The translations under genes were made by a program, and so were the position numbers. From Ectocarpus siliculosus (lineage: Eukaryota > Sar > Phaeophyceae > Ectocarpales > Ectocarpaceae): a stretch of 54,811 nt of DNA. The stretch covers positions 79,001-133,811 of the forward strand of contig FN649751.1 of assembly GCA_000310025.1 (NCBI GenBank), written 5' to 3'. Positions 12,601 through 23,859 of this stretch are shown one piece after another; the stretch's first letter is position 1; every line of letters starts with the position of its first letter. The notes below the pieces were generated by a model, which saw nothing but the letters and a program-made list of their open reading frames with translations, made no database searches and had not been told where the DNA came from.

Positions 12601-14520
12601 CTTATGTTTTCTCTTCGGTAGTTGTTGAGGTCGTTATTGGTATTGATCGACTAAATAGATTGAAACTAAAAAAAAAAAAACAAACGAAACACACATAGTA
12701 ATATCTATCTTATTGAAGCGAGTCTAAGATAGATTTGTTTGTTGTCGTTTTAGGTATTTTAGCTCGTGTAGCATAGCCTTTCTGGTGTTCGCGGTTACGC
12801 ATGAGGGTTGCCACACTGACAGGAACACCCCACCCCTGCCCATCAAAGCCCTCCCTCATGGCAGCTGCGTCTCTCTTTTCGGGAGTGGGGACCATGGTAG
12901 AAATGGATGTTTGAAGTGTCAGTTACAGATTCCCGACCAGATTTTGTTGAGACCGTGCGCAGTCGGATAACGAGGTTCCCTTAGGTCTGTGCTGTTCCAA
13001 TCGCTTTCCCAACGTATGTTGGGTTGTCCCAACGATATTGCTGCTGGGTTCTGGTTCCCACAAATGTTGAAATGAGCAAGCCGAGATTGTACTGAATCAT
13101 CGATTGTTGGGAGCAAGCGCAACCAGCCTCTTTTTCATACCCACAAGATGCAAATCGAGGCAATCAAAAGACACGATGGGGTTGGAAACAGGGGCTCGGT
13201 TGAACGTACTGTGTATTTTGACCCAGGCACGACTCGCTGTTTTCAACGATGACATTTTTTTTACATTTTTTTTTTAATGCTTCGTTCGGTGACGTGGCCC
13301 CGTTTCCCGGTGTCTCTTTGTCAGGTGGACCTCATGTACGGCAAGGGTTTCGACCTCCAAGGCGAGCTTCTCGACCTGGGGTGCACCGTCGGGTTACTGT
13401 CCAAGAGCGGTGCATGGTAAAGTATTTTACTTACTAGGCAGTAACATTTGTTTATTTCTCTTCTAATCCTTGTTCAGTAGCTAATATTATCTACCTCGGA
13501 GCAGATTGCTACACGCCGCCATTTGTTGTGATTTTTCACGATTTTTCACGATTTTTTTTGTGTATTGGAAACTTAAGGTTCGGCGTGAGCGCTTCGATGG
13601 GCGTGGACGGCACCGAACTCGCCGGGCAGGCGGCACCGTGGCTCATGGGCCAGGGTAGGGAGAAGGTGGGGGCAGCGTTGTCTCAGCGTTGTAGAATAGA
13701 GGCAGTATAGTCCGTCGCACACGAACGTTACGTGCCTGAGGTGTCCGGGATGTTGTCATTCTGGCGGCGGTCATCGCGAAATTGCGCCTGTTGTTGGTGT
13801 TGCTGGTGTTGTGTTGGTGTTGGTTTTGTTTTTGGTGTTGGTCCGTTTGCCGTTGGTGATGTTTTTGCTGCCACCACGCGTCCTATGTCACCGTTCGAGC
13901 ACGCGCGTCTCTCTGCCCTATCTATGTCGTCGTGTGGATTTTGGCGCGGCCAGCAGCTCTCCGAGAAAAGGCGGTTTTATCACTGTGGAAAACATCTACA
14001 GTACTTTCCGCCTCCCTCAACACTCTCTTTTTTGCGTCGTCGCCTCATTTTTCCTCATGCCCCCTCCTCCCCTGCCGCGCACCTGTAGTCGAAGGCCTTC
14101 TTGTTGGCAAACCCCCGCCTTTCGGAGAAGCTCAAGGCTGCAGTTATGGAAACCCTTACCGCCGGAGAATCGCACGACGCCGCAGGAGCAGCAGGAGACG
14201 TGCCATCAGACCCCCCGTCCCTCGCCAGCTCGACCGAACCTAGCGACATCGCGGATGATGTTGTACCTGAGTCTGCAACAGGGGATGCATCGGTTTCGTC
14301 CCCGGGCGGCGTTTTGGGCAAGAATGGGGAGCGAGAAGAGGTGGTTGAGGCAGAGGGCGTGTTGTTGGAGCCGGGGGTGGGCTCTGTGGAAGAGTTGTTT
14401 GAGAGTGACGTTTTTTCGAAAGCGCCGGTTGCCTCTGTCCAGGGTGGGGGGAGTAGGAAAGGTAGCGGCGTCCAGGAGGACGCAGCGAATGCCGAAGAAA
14501 AAATGAAGGCTAAACGGTGA
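5461..14520 (+). CDS. recA: RecA recombinase, organelle-targeted, 12 exons
   Basis: Bacterial-type RecA, the ATP-dependent strand-exchange protein of homologous recombination. Exons: 5461-5602, 6170-6288, 6739-6819, 7045-7114, 7661-7774, 8173-8300, 9802-9894, 10966-11094, 12442-12495, 13325-13416, 13578-13665, 14089-14520. All are bounded by AG/GT, all phases agree, and they join to 513 codons plus TGA. Visible marks: Walker A GPESSGKT (117-124), catalytic-type Glu in DAEHAL (Glu147), Walker B MVVVDS (191-196), FINQIRQK (242-249), and the RecA signature ALRFYSSVR (265-273). Residues 1-48 are Arg/Ala/Ser-rich with one acidic residue and no signal-peptide core. This suits a mitochondrial transit peptide better than a bipartite plastid leader (inference). 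From about residue 395 an acidic, Gly/Ser/Glu-rich tail of about 120 residues replaces the short bacterial C-terminus. The ATG at 5461 is the first in its frame; an extra upstream exon cannot be excluded. Confidence 0.93.
6567..6614. repeat. (CT)n microsatellite in recA intron 2
   Basis: Nearly pure CT dinucleotide run of about 24 units with two interruptions (cac), inside the second intron of recA, about 125 bp upstream of the acceptor at 6737-6738. It may act as an extended pyrimidine tract, but that is only a possibility. Confidence 0.85.
9278..9351 (-). tRNA. tRNA-Val (anticodon GAC)
   Basis: Complete 74-base cloverleaf on the minus strand. The 7-bp acceptor stem is GTTCCGA with TTGGAAT (including two G-U pairs), with discriminator A at 9278. 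The D arm has TAGTTGGTTAT with the conserved GG. The anticodon stem is CCACC/GGTGG with loop TTGACAT, giving anticodon GAC (valine codons GUC/GUU). The variable loop has 5 bases, and the T arm is GCGGG-TTCGAAC-CCCGC. A run of six T follows one base after the discriminator (plus-strand A run at 9271-9276), as expected for a Pol III terminator. CCA is not encoded. The gene lies antisense inside recA intron 6 (8301-9801). GAC is an uncommon valine anticodon in eukaryotic nuclear genomes, where AAC is usual. Confidence 0.88.
11504..11537. repeat. 9-bp tandem repeat in recA intron 8
   Basis: Nearly four copies of atctacgct (the last one incomplete) in the intron between recA exons 8 and 9. A short minisatellite with no evident function. 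Confidence 0.85.
11945..12001 (-). repeat. family X repeat, diverged copy
   Basis: In recA intron 8. It shares an ACCGCGCTA...GGCTGGCCGATGGAAAAGACGCCAGTCT-like core with the repeats at 1850 and 24640. It is diverged, and only the core is recognisable. Confidence 0.4.
12325..12395 (-). repeat. family X repeat, short copy
   Basis: In recA intron 8, 47-117 bp upstream of the exon 9 acceptor. A GT-rich run, then GCATCAACCGCGAATCGACTGAC and a following TAATGAAAATACG, match the tRNA-like core of family X. On the minus strand the order is head then CA-rich end, as in the other copies. Confidence 0.45.
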
Positions 14521-15450
14521 AGGGGCGGTTAATACCCCGCTTTAGGACTTGATTCTGTGTATGGTAGGGTAAGCCGTTGTTGGCGGCAAACCTGCGGGGT
14601 TTGGGCAAAGCAAGCTTTAGGGCATGCACTGAGTGTGCTTGGGATCAAGCCTCAACCAGACCTTGCCTACGACGTGTTGTTTGTTGATTGCAAGCGAAAC
14701 CAAAGCGTTCCGCGATTCAAAGGGACCACTTTGAGAGTTACAATACCGAGCTGTTTTCTGTTCTGGCTTTCTTTGCGGGACACTGTCAAAGAATGCCGGA
14801 ATGGACAACATTCCGGATCCTCTATGAGCTTGGAGGAGAATTATTTGCCTCACACGTCTCTTTCTGCGTTTAGCGTGTCTTCGTTTACCGTTCAACGTCG
14901 TGGATCGAACACCATGTGCGATCACCCGTGTGTGTGAAACACGTTGTTGACCCTGGGCATCTGTCCCTTGAGGTTGTTTCTCTCCATCTTATTGAATGCA
15001 ACGCCACAATTTCGCCCAAGATCCATGCGCTCATGAGCAAGGAGACTCACGTGTTATCAGTGCCACACACACCACACGGAACACCACCACATGGAACTGC
15101 TGTGTTGTTCTTTTGCCCTTCCGTTGAACAGCTCTTCGCCTTGACAGATTTTCCTCCCATACGGTCTACTTGCCTGTCTAGTTGAACAACTCCCCGAGAT
15201 ACACAAGGGGAACGGTGATTCTGCGGTGATGCCTTGATAATTTTGCGCCAGAAGGCTTGAGCTCTCCCCTTCGAGCTGCACTCACGGACAAGACAAGTAT
15301 AATAAATCATACGCGTGGGCACGCATCGTGGAAACATAAGAGTACGCCCCCCCCCCTCCGCACCAGTACTATTTCAAAGGAACCCCCTCCTCGCCGCTGA
15401 TCTGTAACTGCCCACCGGGTCAGGCCCGCGAGTAGCCCCTCACCCCTTCG
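14521..15450. other. recA 3' flank, no gene recognised
   Basis: About 0.9 kb after the recA stop codon. It should hold the recA 3' untranslated region and polyadenylation site, but no canonical AATAAA signal was found near the stop. Short overlapping open frames lack protein character. Confidence 0.4.
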
Positions 15451-15996
15451 TGAGTTCTTATCTTGTTGCAGCTGCCGCGTTTTGGGGCTCTGTTCTTATC
15501 GGTGAGCACATTGTTACACCACGAAGAAGGCGGGTTCTTGTTCTTAACACCACGTCGGGACTGAGCACGTGTTCTTATGGCCAATTTCTTTGATTTTGAT
15601 TTTTTTCGAGGCCACATTTCATGACTACTAAATTCTTAAGTGCGAGTGAGTGCAATCTGTATCTTTTCTCATCATTATGTAGTACCAGAAGCAACATAGA
15701 CATGGACCTACTATTTGATATGATTGGGTAGAAATACGAACGGCAACGATCGGGGGAGAAAGAAAAGACTGCGAAAAAGAGAGGCGATGATTATGATTAC
15801 TACAGAACGCGCCACCACTTAAGAACTTAGCAGTTAAGAACTTGAGCCTCAAACAATCCAAAATCTAAGAACTTGGCCATAAGAACATATGCTCAGTTCC
15901 GACGTTGTATTAAGAACAAGAACCCGCCCGGTGTACCAATGCGCATAGAGATAAGAACGGAGTCCCAAAACGCGACGGCTGCAAGATAAGAACTCA
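15451..15996. mobile_element. foldback / MITE-like element with long inverted arms
   Basis: The left arm (15451-15642) and right arm (15817-15996) are imperfect inverted copies over about 180-190 bp. Both begin with TGAGTTCTTATCTTG read inward, and share blocks such as GCGTTTTGGG, GGCGGGTTCTTGTTCTTAA, and GTTCTTATGGCCAA. Each arm repeats the motif GTTCTTA several times. The 174-bp spacer has no coding potential. This is the layout of a non-autonomous foldback or MITE-type DNA transposon. No convincing target-site duplication is visible, partly because both flanks are C/G-rich (TCACCCC on both sides). Confidence 0.7.
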
Positions 15997-16086
15997 GGAG
16001 GCTGGGGGTGACCCAAACAGCAGTTAGTTTCTAATTCGAGGCGGGGGGGGGGGGCAGAGAGAGGACCTCGTGATGAATTCTTGTAC

Positions 16087-17465
16087 GCGCGGAGGGGGAG
16101 AGCGTACTCTCTCTCATGTTTCGCATGCCTTAGCGGTAGGACAATTGACCAACGTCTTCGAGAGGACGCATCCATGTTCCAACAGGATCACTGATGCCAA
16201 TCGTTCCTTCCCACTTCGAAGTACTTTGTCAAACGTGGCCAAACCATGTTCTCCCTAGCCGATCTACCCTATATCGATATCACTTCCCGCCTTTTCAACC
16301 CACTTCTTATGCCCCAGTACAGCTACCACCGTTTTCTCCTGGCTATTCCATGCCTCAAACACCTCCCTGTACCTTTTCTTCTACATGTCCAACTCAGTCA
16401 TGTACATTTCTCTGTCCTTGTCGCCCCACACGGACGTTTCAACGACATGAACCCGGTCTTCGCTCTCGGAGTCGCATTCACATTGAACTCGTCTTCATCG
16501 TCTACCTTCCTGAATCTTCGTCAATGTTCTCGAAGGCCGTTTTCCACACTCCAAAATTTGACCTTGGGCTTTCTCCCTGAATCCATTGGTCCATGTAGTA
16601 GGTATATACCTTCTTTCAACCTCCGTACACATGGAGACCCTCCTTATCCTTGGATCCTTTTGTTATATGGTGTTCTCTCTCGGCGAAAGAAGCAGATTTC
16701 TTGTTCTCGAACCCCTCTAGATCTACCGTTCGTTTCCAATTTACCAACCTAATCGATTTTGAACTCTTCCTACGCCGTCTACAACCTTAATCCACTCCCT
16801 CCGGGTTGGTACCTCCATTTTTCTTGTTTGTCCACTTCGCCTCCCAGGCTTCTCTCGGCAATCTCTCCTCTCCCACATCGTACAACATACGGCCTACCTG
16901 CCATTTTAACCTACTTACGCCTCTTCCCGATCGTAGGAGTTGGATCCGAAGGGGGTGTACTCTCTCTCATGATTTGGCAGCCTTACATAGCGGTTAGACC
17001 GTTGACCACGCGTCCTCGACAGGACGGAGCATTGTTCCCACAGGTTCGATCACCGATGGCCAATCGTTCCTTCCTACGTTGCCAAAAAGTTCGGTCAAAC
17101 ATGTTTTCCCATCGGTATCACTTTCCGCCTTATTTTCAACCCATTTCCTATGCCCCAGTACAGTACCGTCTTCTCCTGGCTATTTACATTCGTCAATTGT
17201 CTTTCTTTCTGTACTTTTTCCTTCTACTTTTTTTCCCAGCTAGCTCAGCCATGTACATTTCCCTCTCCTTCTTGTACCACGGACATTCCGCAAGTACATG
17301 AAGGTGGTCTTCGCCCTCGGAGCCGCAATCACACCTGGGTTTGTCGTCTTCATCGTCTACCTTCATCAATCTTCGTCTACGTTCTCAGAGGCCAACATCC
17401 CCAGTCCTAGGTTTGACCTTCAGCTTTGTCTCTGCATCCATTGGCCCTCCATGTAGGTAATCTTT
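16087..17465 (-). mobile_element. decayed LINE (non-LTR retrotransposon) remnants, two copies
   Basis: Minus-strand frames, broken by stops and shifts, match the end of a LINE ORF2. In the copy at about 16940-17465 one reads RTGDVGL, then RRRRLMKVDDEDDKPRCDCG and EGEDHLHVLAECPWYKKERE, the C-x-C-G...H...C zinc-knuckle seen after the reverse transcriptase and RNase H part in many LINEs. The copy at about 16087-16625 has the same segment in worse condition (REMYMTELDM in place of REMYMAELAG). Between them a frame reads GRMLYDVGEERLPREAWEAK, also LINE-like. Both copies share the same 3' end, with a B-box-like GGTTCGATC in one. The element is inactive and its upstream part runs into the assembly gap. 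Confidence 0.65.
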
Positions 17466-18371
17466 NNNNNNNNNNNNNNNNNNNNNNNNNNNNNNNNNNN
17501 NNNNNNNNNNNNNNNNNNNNNNNNNNNNNNNNNNNNNNNNNNNNNNNNNNNNNNNNNNNNNNNNNNNNNNNNNNNNNNNNNNNNNNNNNNNNNNNNNNNN
17601 NNNNNNNNNNNNNNNNNNNNNNNNNNNNNNNNNNNNNNNNNNNNNNNNNNNNNNNNNNNNNNNNNNNNNNNNNNNNNNNNNNNNNNNNNNNNNNNNNNNN
17701 NNNNNNNNNNNNNNNNNNNNNNNNNNNNNNNNNNNNNNNNNNNNNNNNNNNNNNNNNNNNNNNNNNNNNNNNNNNNNNNNNNNNNNNNNNNNNNNNNNNN
17801 NNNNNNNNNNNNNNNNNNNNNNNNNNNNNNNNNNNNNNNNNNNNNNNNNNNNNNNNNNNNNNNNNNNNNNNNNNNNNNNNNNNNNNNNNNNNNNNNNNNN
17901 NNNNNNNNNNNNNNNNNNNNNNNNNNNNNNNNNNNNNNNNNNNNNNNNNNNNNNNNNNNNNNNNNNNNNNNNNNNNNNNNNNNNNNNNNNNNNNNNNNNN
18001 NNNNNNNNNNNNNNNNNNNNNNNNNNNNNNNNNNNNNNNNNNNNNNNNNNNNNNNNNNNNNNNNNNNNNNNNNNNNNNNNNNNNNNNNNNNNNNNNNNNN
18101 NNNNNNNNNNNNNNNNNNNNNNNNNNNNNNNNNNNNNNNNNNNNNNNNNNNNNNNNNNNNNNNNNNNNNNNNNNNNNNNNNNNNNNNNNNNNNNNNNNNN
18201 NNNNNNNNNNNNNNNNNNNNNNNNNNNNNNNNNNNNNNNNNNNNNNNNNNNNNNNNNNNNNNNNNNNNNNNNNNNNNNNNNNNNNNNNNNNNNNNNNNNN
18301 NNNNNNNNNNNNNNNNNNNNNNNNNNNNNNNNNNNNNNNNNNNNNNNNNNNNNNNNNNNNNNNNNNNNNNN
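17466..18371. other. assembly gap (906 N)
   Basis: Unresolved bases. The sequence on the right edge (18540-18700) contains inflated G, C and A runs that look like poor base calls, so gene calls next to the gap should be treated with care. Confidence 0.99.
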
Positions 18372-18375
18372 GGAA

Positions 18376-18504
18376 TTACTTGCGGGACGAGACAAACTCC
18401 TTCTGCTGCTGTCCTCCTTGCTGTCTTTTTTTCTCTTCGCCTTCGTTGCTCATACGTTCCTCCTCCCTCTGCTTGTTGAACGCTTGCTCGTAAACCTTAT
18501 CCAT
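18376..18504 (-). CDS. charged, Gln/Glu-rich C-terminal fragment
   Basis: A 42-codon frame from ATG at 18504 to TAA at 18376. It begins MDKVYEQAFNKQREEERMSN and continues with a Glu/Lys/Gln-rich stretch that could be coiled coil. The composition is protein-like and unlike the flanking low-quality sequence. It may be the last exon of a minus-strand gene (an acceptor-like CAG lies just upstream at about 18516) or part of the retroelement across the gap. Family unknown. Confidence 0.25.
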   Translation of the reverse strand: MDKVYEQAFNKQREEERMSNEGEEKKRQQGGQQQKEFVSSRK

Positions 18505-18924
18505 CTCAGTTTCGCCACTCTCTGTGTGTTTGTTGTGTAGACCATCGTTATTTCGCACAACTCCCCGAGGGGGGGGTTCCCCTCGGGGTAGCGTTGGAAC
18601 AAAAAAAACTACCCCCCCCCGGTACGTCAATTCCCCCCCGGGGGGTTTGGTTTCAGAAAAAAAAACGATCCCCTCTCCCCGGGGGGAAACTCCGACGTTT
18701 ACGGTATGTTGTTGTTGTGGAACATAAAACTTAACTGACCAAAAACTTCCCATTAAACGGAAGACGACAATAATATCCGGAGTTTCTGCTTTTGGGTGGG
18801 GGGGACGGCAAAGTGTGCGCTTATCGGCCGCGTCGTGGGCGGTGTTGTGCCACACAATTTTTTCAGCCCCCCACTATACATTCATTCATTCATGAAATTT
18901 TCGTGCATGTCGTACACGCCATGT

Positions 18925-19301
18925 CACAACACGTAGCGTAGCGGTAGATAGAATGAATGTTAAGGAGGACCCGATTCGCAGGGTATCCGTCGACTTTTAC
19001 CAGAATCGGTATACCTTCGCACATGGCGTCAGCAGGATACTGGTGGTTCGAATCTCTTTGGGTGCACGTTTTTTCTCCTGACTTGGACATTTTCCCATGG
19101 ACACAATGTGTGTCAGTCCTGAGAACACCTCTTGGAATCGATCCTATAAAGAACCTTGTGACACTTCCATCGAATTACCGTCCTGGCCACAAGAGGTTCC
19201 CAGTTGAGGGTAAATTCTGTTGGTGGAGAGTGTTAAGGAGGACCCGATTCGCAGGGTATCCGTCGATTGACTTTTACCAGAATCGGTACACCTTCGCATG
19301 A
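18925..19301 (+). repeat. tRNA-like repeat with an internal direct duplication
   Basis: A TAGCGTAGCGGTAGA A-box-like motif (about 18934) and a GTGGTTCGAATCTC B-box-like motif (about 19043) lie about 110 bp apart on the plus strand. A segment of about 66 bp at 18958-19023 (starting gttaaggaggacccgattcg) recurs at 19231-19301 with a 4-bp insertion and few substitutions. This looks like a tRNA-derived element that is partly duplicated or inserted into a relative of itself. Confidence 0.5.
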
Positions 19302-22300
19302 ACACTTTCTTCTTTGATATTTAATAAATTATTAGTAAGTCGCCGGTCCGAAAATCCCCCTACTCGTGTTTTCTTCCTTGACAAGACTTTGCGGTAGTGA
19401 ACACGGACGGGCGAAGTCTCGCGTACCGCGACCGCAGGGTGGAAGAAGGTGAACACCCTCACACATGACATGTATTTTTTTTCCTCGCCCCTTTTTTATC
19501 TCCCTCCCCCTCTTCACACCCACCCTCGCATGATGACCGCTTTTTTCACAACCCGGGCACGTTATACCGGCTCGGCCTGTAACCCCCCTACGTTATCCCA
19601 TGTAATAACCACTCGTTGGCCGGAGGTTACTCAACGCCCCCGTACAACGGTGCCCACTGGTCACCTGTCTGTGTGGCCAGTCGAATAAATTGCCGGGTGT
19701 CGGTATCTACATATAATATAGTCTCGTCTATAGTACCGGTGTTTTTCTGCTCGTACATCCTGAAATACAAAGAAAGTCGTTCGGTACTCTGAATACTATC
19801 GGTGCCTGGAATAATAGTGCTGGTAAGATCTCTGGATACCTACCGGCACTATATAACAAGTAGTCTACAGGGCCGACGCTGCTGTATTGGATGTAGTCTT
19901 TGGGATAAATGCATCATGCGGGGTAATTCCGGAATGGTTTCGGCATCTAGACTAATGGGTTGCAGTATGAACTATTGAATTCCCTACATACATACATACA
20001 TAGTCCCGCCGCGCCATCTGCAGTATATATATACACGAGTAAGTAGCACCTTGCTTGCTAGATTCGTAGCTAACGGCTGCAGGTGTCGACCTTAAATACC
20101 CTGCTTTTACATGCCGCTTCTCCCAATACTTAAACTATAGCGTATGTATGTATGTATGTGTAGTACAGGTAGAAGCTATAAAATCTGGAGCCAGCAGAAG
20201 CGAGCGGTGAAAGCCTGATAATTCTGCAAGGAAGGGCATCATCACCATCATCATGCAGATCATGTATATATATATGTGTGTATGTATGTATGTGTATTCT
20301 TTGTTATCAGGGGGCAACATCCAATAAATACACGCTGTGGATCTCAGCATCATGTGTGTTATCGCCCTGCAATTTTGCGCAGGTCAGCCACAAGTCGCAC
20401 CCCGCCGTAGTTGCTGCATGAGTGCTGTATCAAGGACGAGCCACCAGTCATTTTGCTACGGAGTTTGTGCGCACCTCCTATAATATATATTCCTTAGAGA
20501 CAAACATTTCAAATTAACCCTTGGGTCTAGTCTATCTACATGTAGCTCTTAAAAAGGAGGAAAGACTGCGGGGAAAGAGACGAGTGTACTTCTGTAGACG
20601 CAACAGCTATCTCCACCCATAGGCCATGAGGGCTGCCCGCGACAGGACGGTGGGCACAGACAGGGTCATAGACGGGTTGATGCGTGGTCGCGGTGCGGCC
20701 GCTAGGTAGGGCAGGTTAGGCTTGTAGACCTCGACAAGATCAGTCGTCATCAAGCCACCCAAACTACTCTATATTTTCAGTATATTCAAATGATCAGTGA
20801 AAATGATCAGTGAGAGGGCTTGTAGACCCATAGCCACTTTGCCATAGCAAGTTGGCCATATTGGCCATAGTGGTTCTGGGACTTCTGTACTTCTCTGTCC
20901 CCTCCCCGATGTGAGCCCTGCCGGCTCACTACAGCTCCTGTGATTTTCCCACATTTCCCACAAGCACGCAAGCACACCAGCACACACCTACCTTTGCATC
21001 AGTGGCTCTCTAGGTTCGGGTGAGGGTATATGTGGAGCTATGATGATAGTGTATGTGGTACTGCAGTACTGCTGTATGTTGGACCCGTCTACATACACTG
21101 CTGCTGCTGCTGTGTAGTATAGCTGTGCTGACATGATGACTGCTGGATCTTGGGAGTGTTGTACGATTTTCAAATTTGGAGGATATATGCAGCATACCAC
21201 GATATCCTGGCCTGGTTGGGCTTGAAGTGTTCATTTTTGCTGTCCTCCTGTCTTTGCGTTGCTTGCTAGATTCGGACGAAGCATGTATGTATGTGGAGGT
21301 ATTGATGCGTGTCTCTGTGAAATGATATGGGGAGAGATTGATGGTGGCATTGCCATTAGAGCAACGTGCATTTATTTTCCGAATTTTGGCCGTTCCAGGG
21401 ACCTTGATATACCCGCTGGCACTATTTTTCGTATTTTCATTGGTCACCGGGTACGCGGTCGATACGAATAACATAGACACACCTACCTATTGACTTGCCA
21501 ACACCTGGCGTGGAGGGATACAGGGCGGCAACTCCATGGCATGTCACAACACCAGCATGTACAAATGATCAATCAATGATCTGTCAGGACGCCTGTAGAC
21601 CCAAAAGAATGGCGCGTCTCCAGATACCCCGAATCGATTGTCGTCTCTCGGAGTGTGCTGGCGTTATTTGCCCCCGTGCACGCAGGTAGGTGCTTTTTTG
21701 TGGAGCTGAGGTGAAGACTGAAGCACGCATTGGTTCGACCTAAACAGAAGAGGCAGGTCCAGCACCCGCAACGATTTCCGCCCCATTTCCGTGATTGCCA
21801 GCTCATCTCCGCACTCAAGTGCCCCTCTAATTATCCGCCTAGAAGCCGCCGAGCTGGTGTCTCTCAAGATCCAACCGCCAGTTTTCCCACAAGATAAACC
21901 ATTCCCCCGTTGCCCCCGCCCCACACACCACAGCGGCGACATGCACCCAGAAACAAAGATGATGTGGCATGGCGTCCAAGGTGAGTTTTTGGGTGTGGTC
22001 CACGCATCCCTTAGATACCTTGGATACGACCGCGGTAGGTAGGTCATGGATGCTTCCTTCTTTCGGTGGCTGGCGTGACGCTCATCGCCGTTTTTTTAGG
22101 ATTACACCTTGATGGATGACACGGAGCATCATTTGGAAAAAGCTGCATGTAGTGATCGTGTGCGTGCGGCTGGAGGGTATCAGTGACGCTAGATGGAGAC
22201 GGAGACGGGACGTATGGGTTTGGTCCGATATGCATGGGAGGCTGGAACAAGAACACTCATATGCATACCAGGTAGACGTTCGGACGTTCGAAAGGACCTC

Positions 22301-23859
22301 TTGTGAAATTTTTGTCTCGTGAACTCGGGCTGACGGCTGGCGTGACCCTTTGGAATCAATCATGAATCATTGGAACGCATCACGTACGTATCTATCGATG
22401 CGTACCTGCGGCATGCACACAGAGGTACAGCTTCTAACGCTCTGGAGCGCGCCGGGACTGCACACCTCTCGTGGGCGGGACACCCCCAGTTCGTCGCCGG
22501 AGTGTGGCGCCGAAGGAAGGAGCTCTCTCGCGTGCGGTCAGCAACCGATGCAACTGCTGTCTGCATGTTCGCCGATTGGTTGCCTCAGAGAAATTTGCCC
22601 CACCGGGAAAAATGATCACAAACAAAGAGCATAGCACACACACACACACACGCGCGCTTTTCATTGGTCAGCCGGTTAGCGCGGTAGGTGCAAATAATAA
22701 AGACACACACGCGCCCGCCAGCAGAAGCCCCTCTCACTCAACTACAGAGTCAGAACGTGATGTGACGGCTGTGACGTTGTCGATCCACAGGAGAGTCGTC
22801 GTACATCCAGGTGGGCCCACTTCCTCCCTATCCCCGAGGTCGAGCTCTAGGCAGCAGCGATACGACGCCCATGGCGATGCGAGCGGGATGGCCGTCGGCC
22901 GGTGTGACCCCTGGGACAGAGCTCGGGGGCCTGCTGGAATCCAACTTCATATCCTGCTTCATCTCCAACTTTATTCCCATGTAAGCTATAATAACCGACA
23001 TAAACACACACCAGCACGGCACCCAAAGACAATCTACGTTTTTATTCCCGATTGACCGCTAGTAAGTATTTACACATTTTTGCTCGCCATGGTTTCGTTT
23101 TCAGCGCGCTTCTTCTCCTGGCGTGGTATGGTCGTTACACAACGGATAGCGCTCTCTCCGCGGTGTGTGGGGACTTTTGTGTTGTGCGGCGGCTCTTGGA
23201 TGTGGCAGATTCAAATGCCTACTCTGTACATGAATTTTTCATGGTGCCACCGTGCCCTACCTCTCTTCCACCCTGATATCTTGAGAGGAAAGTCATCAAA
23301 TATCCCCGGGTGTAGGGTAGGTAGCCAAGGTCGTGATTGAACCCATGCTAGGGGGGCTGGGGCAGGCAAGCCGTGTGTGTTTGCCCCATGATCACGTGCA
23401 TGATCGTGTCGTAGTCTAGACTGAACTTTGAGCCAAAAAACTATCGTACACGTGGATCCATAGATACACAACAGGTGCATGGCATGCAATGATTCATTTG
23501 CAGAGACTTCTCGAAGACTTTTTCTGTTTCGCCGAATCTGTTTCCGACATAGGTCGACCGCTAGACTTTGGAATGAGGCATCTACAGCAATAAGTAGAGA
23601 TCCATGAACACATCCCTCCCCGAGCTTGGATTCGTTGCGCCAAAACTTGGGGGCGAAAACGTCATGTGGACAGACTGCAGCACATCCCCATTTGCGCAGG
23701 GGCGGTTGTTCTTTTTTTGTGACCCCTGATCCCGAGAGCAACGAATCACCGGTTCTTCATGTTCGTTCTTGATAGTTGAACATCTTGAGGGCCAATCAAC
23801 TTGGTCCCGCTGGGTATAGCAAGCACACCTTATTGTTAGAAAGGCTTACCCATTAGCGC
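19302..23859. other. no gene supported; microsatellites and scattered repeats
   Basis: A long stretch without a convincing gene. It holds short (CATA)n and (GTAT)n runs near 19990, 20140 and 20280, a CTG run near 21099, and a family X fragment at 22650. A plus-strand frame at 21791-21980 (ending KMMWHGVQG before a strong donor gtgagt) and a longer minus-strand frame at 21664-22047 overlap. Either could be an exon, and I cannot choose between them. This region may hold 5' exons of the gene at 25956-31986. Confidence 0.4.
22620..22715 (+). repeat. family X repeat, opposite orientation
   Basis: A CA-rich run, then TTTCATTGGTCAGCCGGTTAGC and a following GCGGTAGGTGCAAATAATAAAG. This is the tRNA-like core of family X read on the plus strand, with a (CA)n segment in front and ACACAC after it. 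Confidence 0.5.

Noticed and set aside
17385-18493. Frames of over 330 codons across the gap
   Set aside because: They consist almost entirely of unknown bases.
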